64,000 bases of DNA from Dipteris shenzhenensis. Lineage: Eukaryota; Polypodiophyta; Polypodiopsida; Gleicheniales. The stretch lies in the NCBI GenBank assembly GCA_047967505.1, contig CM106539.1, one strand, 5' to 3'. The translations under genes were made by a program, and so were the position numbers. The notes under the pieces are model-generated. The model saw nothing but the letters and a program-made list of their open reading frames with translations. It had not been told where the DNA came from and ran no database searches. Below are positions 51,926 through 63,518 of the stretch, piece by piece. Each line of letters opens with the position of its first letter. Position 1 is the first letter of the stretch.

Positions 51926-53253
51926 CATGCAAATAAATAAATGCTATATTATTTGTTCCATGGACTATGTACAACAAACCTATGGGTCCTCTTACTTGGA
52001 AGGGTGGCACATGGACATGCCTTGCCACCTCAACCTTGGGGCCTTGCCACTCCATATTATATTCTACTAATGCCACACACATATATTCACTTCTACTTAT
52101 TACATTTACAATGGAAATTTTTTTGGCGGTAACACCACTTTTGTGGCCAAACCTCATTAGATGTGCCTTTTCAATTCTCCCTAAAACATAGGTTAATCCT
52201 TAGACCTTAGGTACTAGAATTTCTAAGGTTCCTTGACCCATCTCCCTACACTTTAATTATTCTAATCCCTGTTTAACCCTTAGGCAATGACCTATAGCTT
52301 AACATAACCGTATCTCACTGAACATGACTCTGATTTTAGAGCCATATGAACCCATGCTCTTATCTTGACTAATCCTATTGATTAACATTCAACTTAGGAA
52401 AATATTTGGTGCTCATGTCACGACATTTCCTCTTGCTTAATTCCTTAGCTGTCCTCAGCTCTAATAACTAAATATGGTTAAAATCCCATTATGGGTAGTG
52501 TTTGGGGGCTACATGCAATTATAGTCGATGGAAGTTTCCTAGATTATTCTTTCCTAAAATAATAATCAAACGTATCTTCCAACTGCAAAATAAATGACTG
52601 TTACATGCAAATAAATAAATACTATATTATTTGTTCCATGGACTATGTACAACACACCTATGGGTCCTCTTACTTGGAAGGGTGGCACATGGACATGCCC
52701 TAACACCTCAACCTTGGTCCCTTGCCACTCCATATTATATTCTATTAATGCCACACACATATATTCACTTCTACTTATTACATTTACAATGGAATTTTTT
52801 TTGGCGGTAACACCACATGAGTGGCCAAACCTCATTAGATGTGCCATTTCAATTCCTTCCTAAAACATAGGTTAAAATCCTTAGACCTTAGGTACTAGAA
52901 TTTTTAAGGTTCCTTGAGCCCTCTCCCTACACTTTAATTGTTGTAATCCCTTTTTAACCCCTAGGCAATGACCTATAGCTTAACATAACCGTAGCTCACT
53001 GAACATGAGTCTGATTTTAGATCCATATGAGCTCATGCTCTTCTCTTAACTAATCCTATTGATTAGCATTCAACTTGGGGAAATATTGGGTGCTCATGTC
53101 ATGACATTTCCTCTTGCTTAATTTCTTAGCTGTCCTCAGCTATAATAACTAAACATGGTTAAAATCCCATCATGGGTGGTGTTTAGGGCCTACATGCAAT
53201 TATAGTCGATGGAAGTTTCCTAGATTATTCTTTCCTAAAATAATAATCAAACG
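51926..53253. repeat. Tandem duplication, units of about 650 bp
   Basis: Unit 1 (51926-52572) and unit 2 (52604-53253) both run from CATGCAAATAAATAAAT to AATAATAATCAAACG and are about 93 percent alike. The linker GCAAAATAAATGA.TGTTAC after each unit matches too, with a 70-bp extra segment after unit 2. Each unit starts with the 190-bp dispersed repeat found at 49249. No long frames are present. Confidence 0.9.
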
Positions 53254-53360
53254 AAGGGGAAGAATGCTTAGCTTCATTAGTGTCATATATTTGTCCCTGT
53301 TATCTTTTTCATGCACCTCATGAAACTTATCCTGCAATTGCAAAATAAATGAATGTTACA

Positions 53361-53560
53361 GTCCCAAGTGACCAGCTTAGAATTACGCTTCTTTCATAAA
53401 CAAATGGTCTAGTCCCATGTGACCAATGCGTGGGACTACTCTTCTTTCGTAAACAAATGGTCTAGTCCCAAGGGACTAGATTAGAACTACTCCTCCATGA
53501 TAAACAAATGGTCTAATCCCAAGTGACAAGCTTAGAACTACTCTTTGATGCTAGAATACC
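53361..53560. repeat. Minisatellite, about 52-bp unit, four copies
   Basis: (G/A)TCCCAAGTGACCAGCTTAG with AACTACTC and ATAAACAAATGGTCTA starts at 53361, 53412, 53465 and 53516. Units vary by about 15-25 percent. Confidence 0.85.
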
Positions 53561-54990
53561 TCTTCGTATCTTAGAGCAATGCATTGAGTAATACATTGCC
53601 TTCGGTTTCAAATTAACTCAAATAGATTAACAATTGAATGGTAAGTCCAACCATCAATCCCTTACAATGTATTTTCCCATTGTACTCTCAAAGATACAAT
53701 TGGTAATTTCCTTGAAGAATGTAAGTAGATTGGCCAACATAACACTGTTTTTGGTACCATGGCCTCCAAATGTGGAAATCTTTATTGCTCTTGGGTACCA
53801 TCAAACCCTCAATTTCTCTTGGGTACCATCAAACTCTTGATTACTCTTGGTACTTATTTCTCTCTTTCTAGCTTTTTCTATTTTTCATATCTTAAAGGTT
53901 TACCTCATGTTTGATTCTATGTTCTTGCAATTTAGCTCAATGACTCCAATAGAACACTTGACCTATCTACTCATATAAAGATAGAGTCTACCGTGCATCT
54001 CTATCTACACGGCTGATCAACTCCTTGAATTCCCTCTTTGGAAACCTTGATTAATCAGCTTATCTTCCTCTCTTCTCATTGAATTTGGATTATAATCCAT
54101 GTGAGTGGGATCTTGGGCTAAAGGTGTAAACTCCTTACGTTGCTCTTGGGTGGACTCATTCCTCCTCTAATTTCCAAAGGAGAACTCTCTCTATTAGAAG
54201 GTTCTTGTATGAAAGAGGAAGGTAATTTTATCAGTGGGTTATCATATCAAGATGTGTATACACCTCACCTAATGGACCCTCTTCAGGAGGAGGTCATGGT
54301 GTTCTTTCTCTCTTCTTATGGCAATGGGGGAAATGTTACAAGTTCATTATTATGCATTTCTTTCTCCTTCCATTATTCCTTTTACTAATTTCAAAAATTT
54401 GACTCCTTGTAATCTCAAAATAGAGGTTTACAACTCAAATGTTATAGACTTAGTGCTACTTATCCACCTTCTTCTTTGTTTATGCCAGAAAACAAGCTGA
54501 GATAAGCCATTCTCCCTTGTCTTTTCTTGGAAACATGTACATTGTAGCGGGTATATATGATGGGTAGATAAAATTTTGTTCCAATTGGACCTTTGTTAGA
54601 GAGAATGGGAATCCTTTTCTTCCACAAATGTGACAATTTAAGGGCACATTCCACAGGGGGTCACCAAGTAGGGATGCCCATTCATTGTCCAAAAGTAGAA
54701 GCAAAAATTTTAGAGACAACCTCTCGCTTGGCAAGCTCAAAATTTTAGCTCACTTGCATGTGTCATGCCCTCTTTATCCTCTTCGATCGTGTTGTTCTTC
54801 TTTCCTTTGTCCCTATCACATGACACACAAATGAGTTCTTATTTTTCCATCCCTTTGTTGGATTGTTACCACTTCTCCTCAATTAGTAGAGAAACTAAGA
54901 CTCTATGACTGTTTACTAGGCCCTCCTACAACCTTCATGCTACAGTAAGCACCGTTGTGACCTCTACATAGATGTTTCTTTCTACAACCT
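53561..54990. other. No gene recognised
   Basis: Frames of up to 86 codons on both strands lack any domain. GGGTACCATCAAAC occurs twice near 53795 and 53820. A CHICGRKGF-like stretch on the minus strand near 54625 is too short to call a zinc knuckle. Confidence 0.35.
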
Positions 54991-55074
54991 ACTTGTTTCC
55001 TACTCTAGCCTGACTAACTATGTGCTAGGACATATCCTATGCACTCTCTTAGTCAGGTATGACTTGTATGAGAG

Positions 55075-55170
55075 AGAATCATCCTTCCAATAGAAGGGTG
55101 GAAGATGGTGTTGAGGATTCCTCTCAATAGAATCATCCTTCCAATAGATGGTGTTGAGGATTCCTCTCAA
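55075..55170. repeat. Direct repeat in LTR-like sequence
   Basis: GAATCATCCTTCCAATAG and AGATGGTGTTGAGGATTCCT occur at 55076-55127 and 55130-55170; the first copy has an extra AAGGGTGGA. Confidence 0.8.
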
Positions 55171-55171
55171 C

Positions 55172-55350
55172 ATCATGAGTTCATATGTGTGTAGCTCTAA
55201 CACATAGAGTGCTAAAAAGGCACAAGGTTTAGAAGCCCTAACTAATATAGTACATAGTTAGTGATTTGTGGTGTGCTCTCTAACTGTTCCCTCTCTCCTC
55301 ATATCCACTCTTCTCCTCTTTTCTCTCCATATTTGTTCATGGTATCAAAG
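55172..55350 (+). mobile_element. Possible copia LTR end and primer site
   Basis: ..CATATTTGTTCA is followed by TGGTATCAAAG (55339-55349), one mismatch from the initiator-Met primer site TGGTATCAGAG. Upstream sequence is CT-rich as in an LTR R/U5 region, and TAGAGCTACA/TGTAGCTCTA-type sequence lies near 55190. No LTR start or downstream gag could be confirmed. Confidence 0.35.
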
Positions 55351-56220
55351 ATTCCTTGCCTTTTGCCATCGCCACTGAGGCATTGCGATTCGTATGAGTG
55401 TGAGAGAGATCGAGAGCGATTGAGTGTCCTTTCACTTCCATTGAGGGATAGAGATTTTCCATCCATAGGATTTCCGTTCATCTCCTTTGAGAGTTTGTGT
55501 GAAGTTAATGAGTGATTCCTTTGTGAGAGAGATTGAGAGTTTTGGAAGAGAGATTTAGATAGGTATGTTTTTATTTGTGACTAAGAGAGCATTGTGTGAG
55601 TGTTCATTCCTTCATGAATTGTTGCTAATCTCTGTGGGAGAATTGTAGTTTGAGAATTCCGTCCATTGCTGTAAGATCGACCTCTACAACAAGTCTTGAG
55701 TGCTCTTTTTTCTGAGTGAGTGAGGATTGGAGAGGCTCAACAAAGCAACATCGACTTGACCTCAAGGCCATCCATAGCAAGGGTGACTCACCTAAGCATA
55801 GGGCACTCCGCTCCATCTATGATCCTTTGCAACAAAGAAGAGAGTATTGTTAAAAGAGAGATTGCATCATTTTACACTCTGACAAGACACATGCATTCTT
55901 TAAAAGGAGCATTCACGAGTGACAACAAGCTTAGTGTTTGAAGTCCATGATTGGCATAAGTTCTTACACGTACTCTTTTTTTATAATTGTGTTCAAATCT
56001 TCAAATTAGTTTACAATGACTCTTATTAGAATGATCTTTTATTAGTAAATTTTAAATGCATATTTATATTTTATTCTTCCCTAGGGTTTTTAACAGAGGA
56101 TGGACAAAGTGCAATATATAAGATGATTGGAGTTGTAAAGTCTGATTATATATCTCTCAACTTTATTAAAATACCTTATGTATTTGATTTGTGATTACAA
56201 GATATATATGTATATCTTGA
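55351..56220. other. No gene recognised; GAGAG-rich leader-like sequence
   Basis: GAGAGAGAT, GAGAGTTT and similar purine units lie at 55400-55560. A 73-codon plus frame at 55720-55941 has no family match. Confidence 0.35.
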
Positions 56221-56259
56221 TTGTTCTCAAGAGTATTTTTTAATTGTGCCACATTTATC

Positions 56260-57360
56260 TCATCTAAGGAGATTTCTATGGACTCCATTGAGAAGGCAGG
56301 AATAGACTCCATTGAAACTATGTGCTTGATGAAGAAGCAGTTTCCTACATCAATGCTTACCATTCAAATGCAATTACTTGTACATTTACTAGATGATGTG
56401 GCTATTATAGGAATAACACATAGTCAATGGATGTTTTTTCTTGAGATATTTATGAAGACATTAAAGGTATTTGTACGTGAACAAGGCTCGAGGGAAGTAT
56501 GGCGGCAGAGTGCTGGTTGATGCAGGAGTCATTAGTATATATTAGTGAACTTCTTGCACATATGGATCCTACCATTCCACAACTTTGGGATGATAACATG
56601 ATGAGCATATTGTTGGAGAAGTTGCTCAAGGAAAAGGTATCAAGAGAAAAGTAAATGAGTTTCTATGGCATAAAGCAAACACATTTTGTATTCTTAATAT
56701 CATGAATATACAAAAGTGGTTATCAAAGATATGAGGATGAGCAAGTCAAAAGAAATGCACATAGAAGAACATTTAGGAGGACACATAGGAGTGAACCATA
56801 TCTAGAGGAGCTTGCCATTCTCCCAAAGGACATGTTAAGATGCCCTTTAAAAAGTAGAATCTAGAGGTGAAGAAGTAACTGAATAGGAATGGGAATTTTC
56901 TTATGGATGTGATTTACATGTAAGCTTACAATCCATTAACTCTCATAATATTTTTAATCCCATGAGATTGTATATTTTGTTTTTAAAAGTAAACATATGT
57001 AATCTCATATCTCTTGTTGTATTGTAGTACACAAACACATAGTGCTTTGATCACATGGATGACAATTTTGTTGGAAATATGTTGATAATAATAGAAGCAC
57101 ATGTGATTGGGGTGTGTTGGAAAACTTTCTTCAAGCGAGCTAGGCAAGCACTTTTGATAATAATCTTATTATACAAGACATAATGGAATTTGGATTTTGA
57201 AATTTTAATATTTTTTTGATGTCAAATGCTTTAAGGTTATCTATCGTGGTCCCAATGCAACAGTAAGGAAGGAGCCTTGTGGCTTTTTCGGCATAGACTC
57301 CTCAAAGATACGAACAAATCAAAGTGATGCTTTTGTGCTTCCCTAACAATATGAGTAGGC
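56260..57360 (+). pseudogene. CACTA transposase relict (DUF4218 and DUF4216)
   Basis: From 56310 the frame reads MKKQFPTSMLTIQMQLLVHL, then SQWMFFLEIFMKTLKVFV, the DUF4218 core also found at 4.1 kb. Pieces with CWLMQESLVYISELLAH follow after frame changes. Near 56760-56850 RRTFRRTHRS and LEELAILPKDM match the linker of the first relict. Near 57240-57340 VIYRGPNATVRKEPCGFF and SSKIRTNQSDAFVLP match DUF4216. The order is as in TNP2 proteins. The copies at 3.1-4.4 kb and here are paralogous and lie on opposite strands. Confidence 0.65.
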
Positions 57361-57520
57361 ATCATTTCATGTTCCATGATTTGATTGATATATAATCATA
57401 TACATATACATATATATGTATATGGATATGATTATATATCAAAGATATGTGAAGTGATACTTTTGTGCTTCCTAAACAATGTGAGTAGGTATCATTTCAT
57501 TTTCCATGGTTTTATTGATA
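57322..57520. repeat. Direct repeat flanking an AT palindrome
   Basis: AAGTGAT(G/A)CTTTTGTGCTTCC and GAGTAGG.ATCATTTCAT occur at 57322-57390 and 57452-57520. Between them GATATATAATCATAT (57388) pairs with ATATGATTATATATC (57427-57441) around an ATATACATATATATGTAT loop. Confidence 0.8.
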
Positions 57521-59700
57521 TAATAGTTGAATATACATATATTATTTGTTAATGTGAATATTTAAAAACAAGGGTTCAAATCGATCATTAATAATGCTAT
57601 TTTTTCTATTGATATAATGATATTTCATCCAAAAAGTATAGATCCAAGATGGTGGTATGCCATTCAAGCCAGCCCTATAGGGTTGTAAAGACCTACTACA
57701 TGACCATCTTTCCTCATTTATAGAAGTCTCATACTCCAGATAGGTCTTTCACATTAGTCCACCAAAATTGACATCGCATGGGATTCACCATGTGCAACGT
57801 CTCAACTTCATCCAGACTTTCATTAACCATTCAGGTCACTTTAAGGACCCATCACCAAATACACACCCCTCCATGAGAGATATTCTAAAACTCCCCCTTA
57901 GACAAAAAAGGGAAAGACAAAACATCAATTTCTGAAGAAATACTGTCAACCTCATCATTATTGTTAGCTTGCAGAGATAGACTCTAGTGTCAATTGATTG
58001 CATTGCGGTTTTGACATTTTGAGAGAGAATTTTTTTGCAAGTTTGTGAGTTTTTTTCAAATATTTCTATGTGTGAATTTTATAGCTAGTGGCTAGTTATA
58101 ATTCATGCATATCACCATGTAAGTATAAATAATAATAAAACTATGCAATATATTTCTTAAACATAGAAAACACTCAATGGAAACCACAGAGCTAATTCTA
58201 TTAGAGGACAAGATCTCGTCATAAATAACTTGAATCAATAGCTCATTGTTAAGCTACAAACACAAGCAAGCATTAGCCAAGCATCCTTGCATTTGTGCAT
58301 TCATTGAGCCAAGCATAAATAGCTTGAAACAATAGCTCGCCGGTAAGCTACAATGATAAGGTGCCAAAAACTATTTTCTCAGATGGCATTATGGGGTATC
58401 ATCTACACGTACCCATGTTTGCAGTCATTTTCAAGGTTTTGGGGCCTTTTGAGCTTATATTTGGTGTCAAAGAGTCAAATTGTGCATGTATCAAAAGTTT
58501 TGTTTTGTTCCAAGGAATTTATACCCCTCTGGCAACGTAGTTCAAGTTTTGTTTTATTCCAAAGAATTTGTACCAATGGAGTAGAGTATTTGAACATCAG
58601 TATTTTTTAGTTTTGTGGGAGATGTGATTCTTTGTATTAGGTCCTCTACATGTAAGAATACAAGAAGTGCATATAACATTTTTTTAAATTTCCCCCAATG
58701 CTAAATGCATAGTTCTGCTTAAATTTTCCAATTCAAAAAACATTATACTTGAGTTAAATCAATCCATGTAGCTAGAGATCAAGGTGGTTGTAAGAGTTCT
58801 ACACTATACGATCTTTAATGGCATGCCATGAGCTATGGAAAAAATTCAATAAAAACTCGCACAACTAGCAAAAACTTACTTGCGAAATGCCAAGCTCCAC
58901 TGCATTGTGTGATAGTATAGACTTAGATGATGGAAGGAAAGTGCACTTTAGTCGGTTGCCTATGAGTTGGTCATGTGCAATGATAGAGTTAGAAAGTACA
59001 ATGCACATAGACAATCGAAGGAAGATGTTTGGGGATGAGTCTACTCATGTATTACAAGTTCCAATATGAACAACCACTAAAACAATTGATCATCAGCAAC
59101 AATTAGCTAACCGCTTTAAAAAGTATTAGACATCTTTATTTATCTGGATGCCTTGCATTATAGAATCTACAATGGATACACTTAGTTAATGGACTCATTA
59201 GGGTATGATAGGCGACCATAGGGTTAACACATTGACTCCCAGATTGCTATGCTACTTGATGAACTATTAGACGATGTTGGCTTTGTATACTACGAGAATG
59301 TGTCACTTCCACTGCCAAATGCAATATCATTGTGGCACCAAAGGTTAAATTGGCCACTAGTCACTAAATTTCTACTCTGACCTAACTAACACCTAGCACT
59401 CCTAATGGTAATGAAAACCATTTCATTTTTGGACCATGTTGCTAATGAAGGACTAGAGTCATTGAAATTAAGTTGAAGTCATTGAATGCAATCAAGAATT
59501 AGAGGGGAAGTCTGGGTAACCTTGACAATGTGCTTGCATGATATCATCCTTCTAGACCTTGCTGTAGGGCCCCTAAATTGCAAGGAGTCAAATAGATTCT
59601 AGGGGAGGATACATTCGGTTCCAAACATCTTGGAGTGGTTTTAAGGGGTGGATGGTTCGGGCTCATATAGTGGGTCACCCTAATCATTTGGAGCAGTGGG
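57521..59700. other. No gene recognised
   Basis: AT-rich DNA. A direct repeat CATAAATA.CTTGAA.CAATAG lies at 58217-58257 and 58313-58354, and GTTTTGTTTT(G/A)TTCCAA(G/A)GAATTT occurs twice near 58500 and 58545. A 60-codon plus frame at 58887 has no family match. Parts may belong to the CACTA units on either side. Confidence 0.35.
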
Positions 59701-60060
59701 GATGAGCATTTTCTGAGCGAAATCTTCCGAGCGTCCGAGCGAAGGAAAAAAAAAGCTTCCAACTATGCATAAATATGGCAAAAATCGATCAGAAGAAAAC
59801 ATAGTTTCACTTAGAAATATGCAAAGTATTATAGCAATGCCTATTTTATACAAAAATCTTTAGGTGAATCTGTAGGAATGGTGAGAGCATAATGGGATGG
59901 CTTTTGAAGAAACCCACATGTAGAGTAGACTTCTCTATGAAAATTCCCTTATGATCCTTCTTACAACTTTTACTTAATAGGGGGTGACATTGAAAACCCT
60001 CTCTCAACCTATCTTCATGAAAGAGTTTCTTCAAAGAAAACTCATTGAAGCAAGCCATCC
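59701..60060. other. No gene recognised
   Basis: CGAGCG and GAGCGAA units recur near 59715-59745. No coding domain is present. Confidence 0.35.
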
Positions 60061-60132
60061 AGGTAGTTTCGCCAGTGAAACCCCTTTGAAGCCTTGGTCT
60101 CCCAAGGTAGTTTCACTGGCGAAACTACCTTA
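60061..60132. repeat. Perfect 21-bp inverted repeat with nested palindrome
   Basis: AGGTAGTTTCGCCAGTGAAA (60061-60080, plus C) is the exact reverse complement of 60110-60130, with 28 bp between. The right arm with its flank, AAGGTAGTTTC..GAAACTACCTT, is itself palindromic around ACTGGC. Confidence 0.95.
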
Positions 60133-61009
60133 GACAGCACTTTTAAAAGTGACATAACTTTCATATCCAATGTCCAATATATAGTCATTCAACCACTCAA
60201 ATTGATCGGAACACCCCATTTGAGCACATCTATGAAGTTATATTTTGGAAAATCTTCCATATATAGTATTAAATATTACATGTATTTTATGAGAGTGATA
60301 TATAAGCCCAAGTTAATACTTATTTATATTAATTTAAACTTCTTTAGAAACATGTCCATAAATATGCTATAAAAACACTAAAAAGATATTGCCATATGAT
60401 ATAAATGTGTTAATAAGTAATTATATATGCATAGTATTATTACATTGAGAGTGATTATGAGGAATGTTTCTTAAAGGAATCAACACTTTTTTAAGGTAAT
60501 AACAGGGGTACAAAGGGATGTCTCTAAATAAGAAAATTATGTTGTGTAAAAATGAATGAGTGACTAGTCTGTATATTTTTATGATAAAGGGATCTAGTTC
60601 TAGTGAAAATAAAAGTGTAAAAACCATGTTTCCTAAAGAAAAACATTTTTAAAAATCTCTTGAAAAACACGCTCGGATAAACCTGCTCATAGGTTTTTGC
60701 TCGTAAAATTGACGCATCCTGAAGTGGTTGACCAATCGTGGGAGGTTAAATAGTAGAAAAACTTCAAATCAAAGTGATAATAGATCATAGAACTTGAGTA
60801 ACCAATTGGATTGGTCATATCAATTAACTAGGGGCAACCCATAGTGAGGTGGAGGCAGCTATGGCAAATGTATATGTGATTGACTTCGAGGAAACATGTA
60901 TCGTCATGCAGAATTACACTCAATCACATCTCAAAGTATGGAGAATGGGATGTGACCGTAAATATGGTAAGTGTTAAAGAGTTAAGATTGATTGAGATAC
61001 CTATGGGTG
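60133..61009. other. No gene; possible CACTA first exon near 60.87-60.97 kb
   Basis: Mostly AT-rich. Near 60867-60967 the plus strand has an open stretch ending in a GTAAGT donor, which could be an early exon of the CACTA gene that follows, but no domain is visible. Confidence 0.3.
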
Positions 61010-62469
61010 TTCATGTGTTTGAGTTATGATCCCATTTTAATTTGATACAGGATGCAGTGCCACACCCGAATATGTTGCCCTATGCTCATCGTGAGGAGGC
61101 GAAGCGTCGGCGATATGAGATGGGATCTTCAGGAGGGACTTACGGATGCATGGAGTGATGGTGATAGTAGCCCTCTACCGTTACCTCATGAGGTCATGGA
61201 GGAGGAGGTGTTTGATGATATGGTGTGGGATTTATATGTCTATCAATCCTCAGGTACGGATGATAGCATGGAGCAGGACAGTCTTTTTACCACAGCATTG
61301 ACTCCACTATTTGAGGGGTGCACATTCTCTATTCTACGTGCATTACTCCACTATTTGAATGCATTACTCAAGTAATCTTTAAAGTCTATTTTGCAAACAT
61401 GGTGAATTATGCTAGTGGGTCAATTACTCGAATGATTTTTCTCATTTATGGTATTCATGTGCAGGCTATTATGTAAAATGCTTCCAAGGGAGAATAAATT
61501 ACCAACCTCAAGAGATATGGCAAGGCAACATGTGACCTCTCTTGAAGGATTAGATTACAAGCGCATCCATGCATGCGTCAACGATTGCATTCTGTTTCAT
61601 GGACCACATAAGGATGCAAGAAAGTGTCCTACTTGTGGAGAGGCAAGATATAGAGCATATCTCAAAACTTTGGATGTGCCTCGTAAGGTTCTACGACATT
61701 TTTCCATAATCCCTCGCATCCAACATATGTTCAAGCAAATCCATTGCAGAGCTCATGTCATGGCATTCCTCCCATCGATTAATTGATGGCAAGTGGAGAA
61801 CTCCCACAAATACTCCTGCATGGAAGCATATTGAAGACACATGGCCAAGCTTCAAGGAAGAACCTAGGAGCTTGAGACTTGGATTAGGTATGGACGGTGT
61901 GAACCCATTTGGTCTCAAAAGCACCTCTTACAGTGTATGGCCAGTGATATTGGTGAACTATAATCTTCCACCCTCTATGGCGAGATTAAGAAAGGACATG
62001 TTATATTATCCCTTCTAATTCTAGGGAAACATAAAGTAAAAAAATCATGATGTTTATTTGGAGCCTTTGATTGATGAGCTAGAGATACTTTGGAGAGGTA
62101 TCGAGGTGCATGATGTGAGCAGGCCTCCCTCGTCACGAGACTTCAACTACAAAGTAGTCTTGATGTGGATGATGCATGACTTCCCAGGCTATGGCGAGTG
62201 TTCAGGTAAGCATTGAACTTTTAATTATGAGTAGGCAATCGATGTGGCACCCTAAACCCAGCTTCAACTCTTAATTGCATCTATTGTTTAGGTCTCACTA
62301 TATTGGGTTACCATGCATGTCCTATTTGTGGTCCTTCGCTAGTCGCCTCATTGGCAGACGCATTGAATAAGGTCATCTATGAGAATCACCATCACGAAGG
62401 ATCCAAATGGAGCAATATGGAAACGTGCATTTTGGAGCAGGGGGTGTTGAATCATGGGAGGCCCAATTT
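61010..62469 (+). pseudogene. CACTA transposase core (tnp2, Transposase_21)
   Basis: Exon 1 ends LFTTALTPLFEGCTFSIL..LNALLK. A GT-AG intron (61372-61464) joins it to LLCKMLPRENKLPTS. Then come YKRIHACVNDCILFHGPHKD, CPTCGEARYR and PRKVLRHFSIIPR, the tnp2 N-terminal zinc-binding part. After a frameshift near 61755: LMSWHSSHRLIDGKWRTP, AWKHIEDTWPSFKEEPR, LRLGLGMDGVNPFG and WPVILVNYNLPP. A second shift leads to HDVYLEPLIDELEILW and DFNYKVVLMWMMHDFPGYG. Intron 62206-62291 then joins CSG to LTILGYHACPICGPS. The two shifts make it inactive, but the splice sites survive. Confidence 0.8.
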
Positions 62470-62872
62470 GTAAGTATTGATCTCAAATTATATTGTTTAT
62501 GTGGTTTATTAGGAGGTTGTTTCTTTGTACTAACCCCTCCGCAAATTGTGTCATCTTGTAGCTTGATATCGTGGGCAAGTACCCTACTCCTGTTGAGATA
62601 GCCTACCACTGCCACCATCGTAGAGAAGATACATGGAGGCACTTCTATGATGATGGGTTGATTACTGAGGAGCAGTATATCTGGGCTCCTGGAGCGCCCC
62701 CCCAGGTATTTAAAAGTAATTAAATAATGTCAATATTGTATATAAAAATCTGATTTTTCATACATTGAAACATGTTGTCCCTCGTTTACAGGGCCCTAGA
62801 GCTAATCAGGAGGAAGAAGATGAGGAAGAAGGGAGCAAAGAAGGGAGCGAGGACGCGGAGAACTTATATTAG
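62407..62872 (+). CDS. Compact three-exon gene, 95 codons, CACTA accessory-like
   Basis: Exons 62407-62469, 62562-62705 and 62792-62872 are separated by two GT-AG introns (GTAAGT..TTGTAG and GTATTT..TTACAG), both in phase 0. The reading is open from ATG to TAG. The protein starts MEQYGNVHFGAGGVESWEAQ. Its middle has KYPTPVEIAYHCHHRRED and WRHFYDDGLITEEQY, and it ends in an acidic tail (QEEEDEEEGSKEGSEDAE). The YPTPVE...H..R...W pattern resembles the C-terminal part of plant Ptta/En/Spm accessory proteins (Transposase_24), which is a tentative match. It overlaps the end of tnp2 in another frame. No stop or shift is seen, unlike the rest of the element. Confidence 0.5.
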
Positions 62873-63319
62873 TTGTAGAAGTAGTGCTAGCTACTCTTTT
62901 TTGTACTTGAAGCCATGGGCTTGGCGTGGTGCCTCTCTTGTATATACACTCCTCTTATTTTTTGTACTTGAAGCCACAGGACGTGGCTTGGCTTCGTGCT
63001 ATATATGTACATACAAGCACTTTTTGAGCATGAATTGATATACACTCCTTTTATTTTTTTGGCTTTCAATTTCCTTGTGCAATGTTCTATCAATGAATGC
63101 CTTGTGAACTAAATGTTTTGGAGTTGTAATGTTTTATTCGGAATTGTAATCGTCGGCTATAGACATGCTTGCAATCGTGCTAATTAAAATGCGGCTGGCC
63201 GTAAGAATTGAATTGTACAATGTGGAAATGGGATTCTTGTAACTACATAGCATACAAAATACACACAGCATTTTGTTCAACCACACAAAATTCTGCTTTT
63301 ATTTTAAAAAAAATTATGT
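62873..63319. other. 3' region with duplicated TTTTTTGTACTTGAAGCCA
   Basis: TTTTTTGTACTTGAAGCCA occurs near 62898 and 62956, each time near TATATACACTCCT. It may be the 3' untranslated part of the compact gene; no coding sequence is seen. Confidence 0.4.
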
Positions 63320-63518
63320 AGCACGTCTATGTACGCGTCTTTCTGTTTTTTTTTTAAATTTCTATAGAGCATCTAAAAGCACATCTATAGGCACTTCTAT
63401 AGGTGCGTCTTTCTATTATATAGATGTGCCTATAGATGCGGGTCTGTAGACGCACGAATAGACATGCTCGTAAGTTTTTTTTAAAGTTAAAGAAACACGT
63501 CTATGTGTGCGTCTGTGG
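63320..63518. repeat. Cluster of CACGTCTAT/GCGTCT subterminal repeats
   Basis: (A/G)CACGTCTATG, GCGTCTTTCT, CACATCTATAGG, CACTTCTATAGG and GCCTATAGATG, TAGACGCACG occur in both orientations at least nine times in 200 bp. Dense short inverted motifs are typical of CACTA subterminal regions. Confidence 0.65.

Noticed and set aside
53361-53560. CRISPR-like array
   Set aside because: Units are contiguous and imperfect with no unique spacers, and the genome is a plant nuclear genome.
57890-57910. Polypurine tract next to an LTR (minus strand TAAGGGGGAG)
   Set aside because: No LTR start, primer site or coding sequence of a retroelement lies next to it.
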